The notes beneath the pieces were generated by a model, which did no database searches, was not told where the DNA came from, and saw only the letters and a list, made by a program, of their open reading frames with translations. Positions 44,546 through 53,225 of a stretch of DNA of 64,000 nt are shown here, in pieces. This DNA comes from Methylophaga sp. UBA3192 (GTDB lineage: Bacteria; Pseudomonadota; Gammaproteobacteria; Nitrosococcales; Methylophagaceae). Numbering within the stretch: position 1 is the first letter of the stretch; each line of letters begins with the position of its first letter. The DNA lies in contig DEXE01000003.1 in NCBI GenBank assembly GCA_002363955.1, positions 85,511 to 149,510 on the forward strand. The letters are read 5' to 3'. The translations under genes were made by a program, and so were the position numbers.

Positions 44546-46048
44546 ATGGCATCACTTATGACATCGGATTCGCAAGCAAAACTCGCTGCCCGTGCTGTCA
44601 AGGATGTATATCCGGTTTCGCGATTGGTCAGAGAAGTCCGGCTGATGCTGGATGGTTCGTTTCCGCTATTGTGGGTCGAAGGAGAAATATCCAATTTAGC
44701 GATGCCGGCTTCCGGGCATATTTACTTCACACTGAAAGACTCAGCTGCGCAAGTACGCTGTGCCATGTTCCGTGGCCGCAATCAGCAATTACGCTTTACC
44801 CCTGAAAACGGCATGCAGGTATTACTGCGCGTCAAAGTCACGCTGTATGAAGGCCGCGGTGAATTCCAGCTGGTTGTTGAGCATATGGAAGAAGCAGGCA
44901 GCGGGGCCTTGCAACGCGCCTATGAAGCGTTAAAAGCCAGATTGGGTCAGGAAGGTCTGTTTGATACCGCTCATAAAAAACCGTTGCCGGCTTTGCCGCA
45001 AACCATCGGCATTGTGTCCTCACCGGATGGGGCAGCGGTACACGATATTCTGCATGTTTTGAAGCGTCGTTTTCCGGCAATCAAAGTGATTTTGTATCCC
45101 GTTGCTGTACAAGGTGAAGCAGCACCACGGCAGATTGCTGCCGCCATTCAAACCGCTGATCAGCGACAGGAATGCGATTTGCTGATTGTGGGGCGGGGTG
45201 GTGGCTCGCTGGAAGATCTGTGGAGTTTTAATGATGAACTGGTTGCCAGAGCGTTATTTGCCTGCCAGATTCCCACTATCAGTGCCGTAGGCCATGAAAT
45301 TGATTTTACCATTGCCGATTTTGTCGCCGATGTCAGAGCACCGACCCCTTCGGCAGCAGCCGAGTTAGCCGTCCCTGAAGCACGACAGTTGGTTTTGAAT
45401 CTGGGCAATTTGTTGCAAACCCTGAACAGTCGCATTCGTCAAAAGCTGTTTAATGAACACCGGCATATCCGTTATTTATCACAGCGCCTGCCTAAACCCC
45501 AGCAACAGATCAAGCTGCAATTGCAACAGCTGAAACGCTTGCAGACACAACTGGATTACAGCTTTCAACGTCGTTTGCAAAGCAAACAGCAGCAACTGGA
45601 TTATCTGTCAGTGCGCTTACCGCATCCCCAACTGCGAATCAGCTGGCGGCAAACCCGCTTAAAGGATTTGGCTCAGCGATTTGAAAAAGCATTTTCCGTG
45701 CAACAGCAGCAGTTCAGACAACAAAGTCAGAATCTGAACGCTCGTTTGCAGCGACTGTTACCCGTTTCCCGGTTAAAGCAGCAGCAACAGCTTGTTGATG
45801 CACTCTCTGCACAATTAAATCGTCTGACCAGACAACAGATCAATGATCATAAACAACAACTTGCGCAGTTAATGCGAACTTTATCTGTCGTCAGCCCTTT
45901 AAATACGCTGGAGCGTGGCTACAGCATCACCAGTGATACTGAATCCGGGAATGTTATTTACCGTTCCGATGAAGTGGAAATTGGCCAAACACTGCAAATT
46001 CGTTTATCAGAAGGCCAGTTGGACTGCGAAGTGCGTGATAAAAAATGA
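44546..46048 (+). CDS. xseA: Exodeoxyribonuclease VII large subunit
   Basis: A 500-aa nuclease subunit degrading single-stranded DNA together with XseB, which is not in the window. The N-terminal OB-fold carries LPLLWVEGEISNL-like sequence (FPLLWVEGEISNL), followed by the catalytic core (IGIVSSPDGAAVHDIL, LIVGRGGGSLEDLWSFND, AVGHEIDFTIADFVADVRAPTPSAAAE) and a long glutamine-rich coiled coil (about 290-450). The C-terminus LERGYSIT is typical. The downstream peptidase gene overlaps its stop by 4 nt. Confidence 0.97.
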   Translation: MASLMTSDSQAKLAARAVKDVYPVSRLVREVRLMLDGSFPLLWVEGEISNLAMPASGHIYFTLKDSAAQVRCAMFRGRNQQLRFTPENGMQVLLRVKVTLYEGRGEFQLVVEHMEEAGSGALQRAYEALKARLGQEGLFDTAHKKPLPALPQTIGIVSSPDGAAVHDILHVLKRRFPAIKVILYPVAVQGEAAPRQIAAAIQTADQRQECDLLIVGRGGGSLEDLWSFNDELVARALFACQIPTISAVGHEIDFTIADFVADVRAPTPSAAAELAVPEARQLVLNLGNLLQTLNSRIRQKLFNEHRHIRYLSQRLPKPQQQIKLQLQQLKRLQTQLDYSFQRRLQSKQQQLDYLSVRLPHPQLRISWRQTRLKDLAQRFEKAFSVQQQQFRQQSQNLNARLQRLLPVSRLKQQQQLVDALSAQLNRLTRQQINDHKQQLAQLMRTLSVVSPLNTLERGYSITSDTESGNVIYRSDEVEIGQTLQIRLSEGQLDCEVRDKK

Positions 46049-46884
46049 GGTTCAACGTTTTTTATTTACCCATTCTGCTGTTGCTGAGTTTCTCTGCCTG
46101 GGCGTTACCACAACAACTTCCGGTACCTGGCGGCGTGATCATTTTACCGTTGGAAACGGGTGGAAATGTTGCACCTGAAGTCAGCTATGAACAACGGCAG
46201 GTGATGGTGATAAAACAGGATTCCCAATGGCAGGCTGTGGTTGGCATTCCTCTGGCAGCCAAACCGGGAAATCATAAAGTTTTGGTGGATGACCAGGGCG
46301 TATTGAGCAGCATTGTGTTTGAGGTCAGAAACAAATCCTATCCCACCCAGCATGTGAATGTTCCCGATGATCGTAAAGTAAATCCCTATGCTGAAGATAT
46401 GGATCGCATCGAAGCAGAAACCGCCAGGATAAACCAAGCGTTACGCAATTGGCGAGTGAGTGATGACATCCCATTCAACTTTGTCTGGCCGGTTGAAGGA
46501 CGTGTAAGTGGCCTGTTTGGTCGCCGCAGAGTGTTTAATGGCGAAGAACGTAATCCCCACAGCGGAATTGATATTGCCGCGCCAACAGGAACCGGCATTA
46601 TGGCGCCTGCCGATGGTGTGGTGACCGATAGCGGCGATTACTTTTTTAATGGCAATACCGTCATGATTGATCATGGCCAGGGTCTGGTGACCATGTTTTG
46701 TCATCTGGATCGAATTGATGTCAAAGTCGGCCAACAGGTTAAACAAAGAGATATTATTGGTACGGTGGGTGCAACAGGACGGGTGACCGGGCCGCATCTG
46801 CATCTTGGAGTCAGTCTGAATGATGCTCGGGTAGAACCTTTGTTGTTCTTTCCCCCGCGGGATGGTTACCCATTGTTAGACTGA
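46045..46884 (+). CDS. M23-family murein endopeptidase
   Basis: A 279-aa exported protein with a signal peptide (about 1-20) and a C-terminal LytM/peptidase M23 domain: HSGIDIAAPTGTG contains the first zinc His and Asp, and GPHLHLGV contains the H-x-H motif. The first 130 residues form a beta-rich region similar to other DacX-like M23 proteins. It should cut peptidoglycan cross-links. Its ATG overlaps the xseA stop (ATGA). Its 3' end overlaps the convergent kinase gene by 19 nt. Confidence 0.93.
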   Translation: MRFNVFYLPILLLLSFSAWALPQQLPVPGGVIILPLETGGNVAPEVSYEQRQVMVIKQDSQWQAVVGIPLAAKPGNHKVLVDDQGVLSSIVFEVRNKSYPTQHVNVPDDRKVNPYAEDMDRIEAETARINQALRNWRVSDDIPFNFVWPVEGRVSGLFGRRRVFNGEERNPHSGIDIAAPTGTGIMAPADGVVTDSGDYFFNGNTVMIDHGQGLVTMFCHLDRIDVKVGQQVKQRDIIGTVGATGRVTGPHLHLGVSLNDARVEPLLFFPPRDGYPLLD

Positions 46885-49550
46885 TCGCTTTGTTTGCTGT
46901 ACTGGTTTAACAATTCTGTCAGCAAGATAAAGTTAACCGGTTTGGTGAGATAGGCGGTAAATAACCCTTCTGCCTGCTGTAAATCATAGGGCATAGCCGC
47001 AGCAGTCACGGCGATAACCGGAATATGACGGAACTTGGGATTGGCCATGATCTGCTCAGTGGCCTGCAGACCACTGATTCCAGGAAGATTAATATCCATC
47101 AGGATAACTGCCGGCATATTTTGCTCCAGCCATTCCAATCCGGCTTCAGCGGTTTTACAGACATGCAGGTGATATTGTGGCAGGCGTTCAAAAAACGCTT
47201 CCATTAATTTGATATTGGCCGGGTTGTCTTCAATATGCAGAATGACCGAACCGGAATCGGCCTGAAGTGGATTGTCAGAGGGAATCGAGGGTGGCGGTTC
47301 ATGATGATGAACATTGTGCAGAGACCGGTCAGTGACAGGTAACTCTACCCAAAAGCGACTGCCTTGATTTTCGCTGCTTTCGAAACCGATGTGACCATCC
47401 ATGGCCTTTATCAGTCTCTGGGTCACAATTAATCCGACGCCGGTACCTTCAATCCCCGAGTTTTCCTGCCCCAATCGATCAAATGCCGTAAACAGATAGG
47501 CTTGTTTATCCGGTGGTATGCCCATACCGGTATCTTTAATGGTAATACGCAACCGGTTGGTCGATTTGATGATTTCGCCTGTAATGAGTACCTCACCATC
47601 AGGACGGTTGTATTTTATGGCGTTACTGACCAGGTTGATCAGTACTTGTTTAAGTTTGGTCAAATCAGCCAGCACTAATTGATTGGGGATATCTCCCGTC
47701 AGAATTGTTACCTGATAGCGATCCGCCAGATTTTTCAGCATTGGCAGGCAATGTTTTATGGCGCTCGTAACATCAACAGCCTCAATGGAAACCTCTACAG
47801 AACCGGTTTCAATTTTTGCCAGTTCCAGTACATCGTTAATCAGCTTGAGCAAGTGTTCACCACTCTGGATGATGAGCTTCAGACTATCTTGCTGAGTATC
47901 GGTAAGAGGTGCCTGTTTATCACTTTGTAGCAGCTGGGCGAAACCTAATATCGCATTCAGGGGGGTGCGTAACTCATGGCTCATTGCCGACAGAAATTCC
48001 GATTTTGCCTGGTTGGCTTTTTCAGCTTCTTCCTTGGCGGCGATCAAGGCCAGATGCTCCGCTTTTTGCAAAGAAATATCACGGGCTATGCCGGTAAAAA
48101 AATAACGACCTTCCCATTTAAAGGCACTTAAGGTCAGTTCAATGGGAATAATTTGACCACTTTTATGTAATGCTTCCAACTCAATCGGCTGGCCAATTAT
48201 TTTGGATTGCTCGGTGCTTAAGAAACGTGACATGCCATTTTCATGATGATGTCGATGTTGAGCGGGCATCAGCCGGGTAATATTCTGGCCAATAATTTCT
48301 TCCGGTTGATAACCGAATAAGCGAACAGAAGCCGCATTAAAATTCTGGATAACACCCGTTTCGTCAATGGTAATAACGCCTTCAAGTGTGTGATTCAATA
48401 ATGTTTGTAAACGTTCACTTTCGCGTTTGGCTTTCTCTTCCAGCGCTTTGCCTTTTTCTAATTCCGCTTCAAGCGCTGCCGTTTGCAAGGCAATCTTTTC
48501 ACTCAACACTTTGGCATGATGGCGTTTAATAAAATAACCAATCATGGTGACTGCGGCTAAAGCGATAAGCGAAAATACCAGCCATTTCAGCCATATTGAT
48601 ATGCTGGGTGTAGGGTCATAGATAAATCCATCAAGTTGATGGTCATTATTAACCAAGCCTAACTGCTGATAGTGTTCAGCGATTTTTTGCCAGCGTTCAA
48701 TCGTCATATGACCTAATGAAACGGTGGGATATAAACTGAGCTCGCTGAGTTTTTCAGCTTCAAATTCAAGATGAGCCCGGGTTTTATTTTGATTGTTATA
48801 GTCCTTTAAAATCAGATCAATCATTTCCTGGGGATGTTCCAGGGCATATTGCCAGCCTTGTATAGTGGCCTCTCTGAATGCTGCCACGACCTGCGGATGA
48901 CGCCTTAAATACTGTTCAGAAGTAAACAGGATATCGCTGTAGAAATTAATATTGAATTCATGCGGTGACAAGGTGTGGTAAGCCACACCCTGATTCTTCA
49001 TCCAGAAAGGTTCATTGGAAATATAGGCTGTAAGTGCATCCACTTCACCGGCAATAAGATTATCGATATCAGCCGGAGAGGGATCCACTATATCCAGTTG
49101 TGAAGGATGAATATTGAACTTGAGTAGCATCGCCGATAAATCATCAGCGTAGGACTGCCGGGTAACCGTTTTACCAACGAAATCGTTCGGATGTTTTATA
49201 TCTGAATCCGCTCTGACCAGCCAGGTGTAAGGGCTGCTTTGAAATATGGCGGCTATAGCGACAAACGGGCGACCTTTTAATCTTTCGACCACCAGGCCTG
49301 CACCGGAAAGTCCAAAGTCAACGATACCGGTTTCAACTTCATTGAAAGGTGCTGTATGGCCGTTAGTCATGGTTACTGCCAGCCCGGCTTCCTGATAAAA
49401 GCCTTTTTCGACGGCGGCATAAATGCCAGCAAATTGAAATTGATGCTGCCAGTGAAGTTTGATTGATACGGGTGTCAGCTTTTGATTTGGTTCATCGGCC
49501 ACTGCTAAATTGGCAAACAACAGCAAGGCAATCGCAATCAATCGACACAT
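46866..49550 (-). CDS. Hybrid sensor histidine kinase with THI5/NMT1-like periplasmic domain
   Basis: An 894-aa membrane protein. A signal sequence precedes an NMT1/THI5-like solute-binding domain (about 25-250, HWQHQFQFAGIYAA and GLSGAGLVVERLKG). Then come one membrane helix (about 320-341), a coiled coil, a PAS domain (about 382-490), HisKA with His525 in AMSHELRTPLN, HATPase (VSNAIKYN, DTGMGIPP, GTGVGL) and a receiver with Asp819 in ILMDINLPG. It should sense a pyrimidine- or thiamine-precursor-like molecule. No DNA-binding partner is adjacent. It follows lptB on the same strand. Confidence 0.93.
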   Translation of the reverse strand: MCRLIAIALLLFANLAVADEPNQKLTPVSIKLHWQHQFQFAGIYAAVEKGFYQEAGLAVTMTNGHTAPFNEVETGIVDFGLSGAGLVVERLKGRPFVAIAAIFQSSPYTWLVRADSDIKHPNDFVGKTVTRQSYADDLSAMLLKFNIHPSQLDIVDPSPADIDNLIAGEVDALTAYISNEPFWMKNQGVAYHTLSPHEFNINFYSDILFTSEQYLRRHPQVVAAFREATIQGWQYALEHPQEMIDLILKDYNNQNKTRAHLEFEAEKLSELSLYPTVSLGHMTIERWQKIAEHYQQLGLVNNDHQLDGFIYDPTPSISIWLKWLVFSLIALAAVTMIGYFIKRHHAKVLSEKIALQTAALEAELEKGKALEEKAKRESERLQTLLNHTLEGVITIDETGVIQNFNAASVRLFGYQPEEIIGQNITRLMPAQHRHHHENGMSRFLSTEQSKIIGQPIELEALHKSGQIIPIELTLSAFKWEGRYFFTGIARDISLQKAEHLALIAAKEEAEKANQAKSEFLSAMSHELRTPLNAILGFAQLLQSDKQAPLTDTQQDSLKLIIQSGEHLLKLINDVLELAKIETGSVEVSIEAVDVTSAIKHCLPMLKNLADRYQVTILTGDIPNQLVLADLTKLKQVLINLVSNAIKYNRPDGEVLITGEIIKSTNRLRITIKDTGMGIPPDKQAYLFTAFDRLGQENSGIEGTGVGLIVTQRLIKAMDGHIGFESSENQGSRFWVELPVTDRSLHNVHHHEPPPSIPSDNPLQADSGSVILHIEDNPANIKLMEAFFERLPQYHLHVCKTAEAGLEWLEQNMPAVILMDINLPGISGLQATEQIMANPKFRHIPVIAVTAAAMPYDLQQAEGLFTAYLTKPVNFILLTELLNQYSKQSDQSNNG

Positions 49551-49625
49551 AAATAGTACTCAAACAGAGTTCAATTCATCTTACCTTACTGATCCGGGGA
49601 ATTGCCAGAAACTTGTTGTGGAAAT

Positions 49626-50351
49626 CTACAGGCGAAAGTCCCGTCCCAGATAAACGCTGAGTACACGCTTATCCTGCAGGATTTCATCGGGTGTACCTTT
49701 GGAAATGACTTCACCTTCGTTAAAGATGTAGGCTCTTTCACAGACACTCAATGTTTCACGAACATTATGGTCAGTGATTAAAATGCCAATACCTCGCTCA
49801 GCAAGTGCTTTGATAATACCCTGAATATCTAATACAGAAATCGGATCAACACCGGCGAAGGGTTCGTCGAGCAAAATGAATTGAGGATCCATGGCCAATG
49901 CCCGGGCAATTTCAACGCGGCGTCTTTCACCACCGGATAACGCCATGCCTAACGATTTTCGAATATGGCTGATATGAAATTCATCCAGCAATCTTTCCAG
50001 TAATTGCTGTTTAGCGTCGAGGCTCAGTTTTTTGCGGGTTTCAATAATGGCGTAGAGATTATCTTCTACTGACAATTTACGAAATACGGAAGCTTCCTGG
50101 GGGAGATAACCAATACCCAATTGAGCACGTTTGTGGATCGGTTCATGGGTGAGTTCTTGTTGATCGAGAAAAATGCTGCCGTGATCGACCGGGATCAACC
50201 CGACAATCATGTAAAAGCTGGTCGTTTTTCCGGCTCCATTGGGGCCAAGCAAACCGACAATTTCACCACTGTTTACTTCAAGGGAAATATTTTTAACAAC
50301 CTGTCTATCGCCAAATTGCTTGGCAAGCGACATTGCAGAAAGCTGACTCAT
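49626..50351 (-). CDS. lptB: LPS export ABC transporter ATPase LptB
   Basis: A 241-aa ATPase that powers LPS extraction from the inner membrane with LptF/LptG (not in the window). Walker A GPNGAGKT is at 36-43, signature LSGGERRR near 140, and Walker B FILLDEPFAGVDP follows. It is the last gene of the yrbG-kdsD-kdsC-lptC-lptA-lptB run, 14 nt after lptA. The usual downstream gene rpoN is missing here. Confidence 0.97.
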   Translation of the reverse strand: MSQLSAMSLAKQFGDRQVVKNISLEVNSGEIVGLLGPNGAGKTTSFYMIVGLIPVDHGSIFLDQQELTHEPIHKRAQLGIGYLPQEASVFRKLSVEDNLYAIIETRKKLSLDAKQQLLERLLDEFHISHIRKSLGMALSGGERRRVEIARALAMDPQFILLDEPFAGVDPISVLDIQGIIKALAERGIGILITDHNVRETLSVCERAYIFNEGEVISKGTPDEILQDKRVLSVYLGRDFRL

Positions 50352-50365
50352 GTAATTTCCGTGAT

Positions 50366-51175
50366 TTATTCAGGATTCATTTGCAGATAACGCGCACTGA
50401 CCCAGCCAATGATCGCTTTATCACCACTCATCCCTCTGACTTGGATCCATTCGGGTTGACGGGTCAGCACAATCACCTCTGTGTTTTCGATAAAGGCACC
50501 AATACGTTCATATTGGGTGCCGGGACCGGTTCTGACATTCAGCGTGGTTTGAGTGGTCGCCGTTGGATAACTCATTTCCGATTGCTGTTCCGGTGCCTCT
50601 GTTAAAGGCTGAGGTTGTGGTGCGGTTGGTCTGGCCGGTTGAGTCTTGTTTTTTTCACGCTGACCGGGAGGCTGAATAGTGATATGAACCCGGCCGCTGG
50701 ATTGTGTCTGGCCATCGACTTCGACTGGTCTGGAGTTGGCAATAACAATGTTTTTATCAATATCATATTCAATATGATTGCCACGGAATTCATCGCCTGA
50801 TTGCCAGACATAACCTTGGCCTACCAGATAAATTCGTTGGGTACGGGCGTGGTATTCCATCTGTAAGGCTTTGGCTTTAACCGGTTTGTCGCCTTCCTTG
50901 TGCACCTGTTCATAGGTGGCGAGATTACCTTCCGCAATGGCTTTTTCCAGTTCACGGTTTTCATCATAAAAGAAAGTAATGATGTCGCCTTCAATACGTA
51001 AAGTACCCTGAGTCAGAATAGCATCACCTTTGTATTGGGTGACACCGGTTTGATCATCAAGCTGCGCATGATCTGCTTCAATATTGATGGGTTGCTCCCG
51101 ATCACTGGGTAAGGCAAGCGCAATAGACGGAATTGCAGCAAGAACCCAGAGCAGATTAATTAACAGGTGGCGCAT
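50366..51175 (-). CDS. lptA: LPS transport periplasmic protein LptA with C-terminal SH3 domain
   Basis: 269 aa, about 85 longer than E. coli LptA. Residues 1-22 are a signal peptide; 28-168 are the OstA/LptA beta-jellyroll (INIEADHAQLDDQTG, ITFFYDENRELEKAIAEGN region). A Pro/Gln-rich linker (about 170-200) leads to a bacterial SH3 domain (207-266: TLNVRTGPGTQYERIG, then GWVSARYLQ). LptA forms the bridge carrying LPS across the periplasm; the SH3 domain could tether it to peptidoglycan or a partner. It overlaps lptC by 20 nt. Confidence 0.93.
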   Translation of the reverse strand: MRHLLINLLWVLAAIPSIALALPSDREQPINIEADHAQLDDQTGVTQYKGDAILTQGTLRIEGDIITFFYDENRELEKAIAEGNLATYEQVHKEGDKPVKAKALQMEYHARTQRIYLVGQGYVWQSGDEFRGNHIEYDIDKNIVIANSRPVEVDGQTQSSGRVHITIQPPGQREKNKTQPARPTAPQPQPLTEAPEQQSEMSYPTATTQTTLNVRTGPGTQYERIGAFIENTEVIVLTRQPEWIQVRGMSGDKAIIGWVSARYLQMNPE

Positions 51176-51725
51176 TATATTGTCCTCTCACCCTAGAGTG
51201 CAGATTGATAGTTTCTTCTTGTAAAGCCGCATGGAAACCCACTGAATGGGTATCTCCATGTGGCGATTTCATGGTCACCGGCTGATCGGTATACGCTGTA
51301 TTATGAACAGTATCCAGATTCAGAATGTCAGTTAATAACTGAATTTCCGGTTGATCTTTATTGGTAATAATAACATTGCCGGTGAGAAGTATGTTTTCGC
51401 CTTCACCCTGAGTTTCAGCATGATCTGACTCAATTATCCAGTCGTTATTTTCCGGTGCAATAAACAGGGTCGTCGGGTTGAAAATTTCGGTACGGTCATT
51501 TTCCGGGTAGTGGTACAGCGTTTCGCCGGTAATGACTCGTGAAGGTTTGCCATTGATATCCATTACTGTCAGTTTGAAGTCAGTCATGCCAAAATCGATA
51601 CTGTAATGCACAGAGGCTTCCGTTCGAGGGGCTTCTGGTTTATTGAACAGCATCCAAAGACTGACCACTGCTATCAGCAGTAGGGCAATTTTGAGATAAC
51701 CCGGTATATTAAAGATGGCGTTCAA
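51156..51725 (-). CDS. lptC: LPS export protein LptC
   Basis: 189 aa from a TTG start preceded by AGGA at 5 nt, the normal LptC length; the frame is open further upstream inside kdsC but unlike the family. One N-terminal membrane helix (about 10-27, LKIALLLIAVVSLWMLF) anchors a periplasmic beta-jellyroll (YSIDFGMTDFKLTVMD, NDWIIESDHAETQGEGENILLTGNVII region). It links LptBFG to LptA. It overlaps kdsC by 17 nt and lptA by 20 nt. Confidence 0.9.
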   Translation of the reverse strand: MNAIFNIPGYLKIALLLIAVVSLWMLFNKPEAPRTEASVHYSIDFGMTDFKLTVMDINGKPSRVITGETLYHYPENDRTEIFNPTTLFIAPENNDWIIESDHAETQGEGENILLTGNVIITNKDQPEIQLLTDILNLDTVHNTAYTDQPVTMKSPHGDTHSVGFHAALQEETINLHSRVRGQYNAPPVN

Positions 51726-52230
51726 TTTGATCCTGCAGGGTTCCCTGTCCTTCCATAATAAATTCACATACATCACGTGCCGCACCTTTTCCACCCATGG
51801 AAGGAGTGATCCAGTGAGCATGTTTTTTCACAACCGCATCAGCATCTTGCACAGCAATCGCCAAACCCACTCGGTTCATGATGGCCAAATCAACCCAGTC
51901 ATCTCCAACATAAGCGCATTGTTCCGGCTTCAGCTTAAGCGTTTTAAGTAATTCTTCAAAAGCAGGTAACTTAACTTTTTGTCCCTGATAAACCAGATTG
52001 ATGCCAAGGCTTTGCATACGATGCTCAACCACCCTCGAAGTGCGCCCGGTGATAATAGCAATATCGACACCAGTGTACTGCAGCAGTTTCATGCCATGGC
52101 CATCACGAGAGTTAAATGCTTTATGTTCCTCACCATCATCGCCAATGATGATGCTGCCATCAGTCAGGACACCATCGACATCAAAAATCACCAGCTTAAT
52201 TTGTTTGGCACGAGCCGTTATATCTTGCAT
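51709..52230 (-). CDS. kdsC: 3-deoxy-D-manno-octulosonate 8-phosphate phosphatase
   Basis: A 173-aa C0-type HAD phosphatase releasing Kdo from Kdo-8-phosphate. DxD motif FDVDGVLTDG has Asp17 and Asp19; ITGRTS is motif II; YVGDDWVDLAIM is the C-terminal Mg-binding motif. It follows kdsD by 17 nt. Confidence 0.97.
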   Translation of the reverse strand: MQDITARAKQIKLVIFDVDGVLTDGSIIIGDDGEEHKAFNSRDGHGMKLLQYTGVDIAIITGRTSRVVEHRMQSLGINLVYQGQKVKLPAFEELLKTLKLKPEQCAYVGDDWVDLAIMNRVGLAIAVQDADAVVKKHAHWITPSMGGKGAARDVCEFIMEGQGTLQDQIERHL

Positions 52231-52247
52231 TGTTTTTTTCCTGAAAA

Positions 52248-53225
52248 TTAGACCACACCCGCACGTAATAAATCGTGCATATTGAGTGCGCCCGTTAAGT
52301 TATGGTTTTTATCGGTAATCAACAGCCCATTGATTTTGTATTGTTGCATCATTTGTAATGCTTCGGCGGCCAGCATCTCAGCCTGACCGGTTTTACAATG
52401 GCGTGTCATATGATCTTTCAGCGGTGCGGTGAGAATATTCACTTCCTGTGCCAATACACGACGTAAATCACCATCAGTGAAAATACCGACCAGTTTGCCA
52501 GCATTATCCACCACAGCGGTCATGCCCAGACTTTTGTTAGACATTTCCATCAAGGCTTCACGTAATAAAGCCTGTTCATTGACCTGCGGAATCGCCGAGC
52601 CAGTATGCATAATATCGCTGACGCGTAATAATAAACGTCGACCAAGATTGCCACCGGGATGAGAAAGGGCAAAGTCTTCGGCGGTAAAACCGCGGGTTTC
52701 CAGTAACGCAATGGCCAGGGCATCCCCCATGACCAAAGCAACGGTTGTACTGGATGTGGGGGCGAGTCCCAGCGGACAGGCTTCCTTGTTCACACTGACA
52801 TTAATATTGGCATCAGCACATGATGAAAGTGTGGAATCCATCCGGCCACTCATGGTGATTAACGGTACGCCAAGGCGTTTAATCAGTGGCAATATCGTCA
52901 GAATTTCGGCAGTTTCCCCGGAATTCGACAACGCCAGTACGACGTCTTTATCGGTGATCATGCCCAAATCACCATGGCTGGCTTCACCGGGATGAACAAA
53001 AAATGCCGGACTGCCGGTACTGGCTAAGGTCGCGGCAATTTTACTGCCGATATGACCTGACTTACCCATGCCAATAACTACAATACGCCCCTGACACTGC
53101 AACAGATATTCACAGGCGCGGACAAAGTCATCATCAATCCGATCTCGCAGTAATGTCACCGCTTCCAGCTCGGTATCAATCACCGCCAGCGCCAGCATTT
53201 TTAATTTTTCCGCATCTATTTTCAT
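52248..53225 (-). CDS. kdsD: Arabinose-5-phosphate isomerase
   Basis: A 325-aa enzyme converting ribulose-5-phosphate to arabinose-5-phosphate, the first committed precursor of Kdo. The N-terminal SIS domain has GMGKSGHIG (52-60), HPGEASHGDLGM and SNSGETAEIL; two C-terminal CBS domains start near 205 (DIMHTG). Its ATG overlaps the stop of the upstream exchanger gene by 4 nt. Confidence 0.96.
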   Translation of the reverse strand: MKIDAEKLKMLALAVIDTELEAVTLLRDRIDDDFVRACEYLLQCQGRIVVIGMGKSGHIGSKIAATLASTGSPAFFVHPGEASHGDLGMITDKDVVLALSNSGETAEILTILPLIKRLGVPLITMSGRMDSTLSSCADANINVSVNKEACPLGLAPTSSTTVALVMGDALAIALLETRGFTAEDFALSHPGGNLGRRLLLRVSDIMHTGSAIPQVNEQALLREALMEMSNKSLGMTAVVDNAGKLVGIFTDGDLRRVLAQEVNILTAPLKDHMTRHCKTGQAEMLAAEALQMMQQYKINGLLITDKNHNLTGALNMHDLLRAGVV

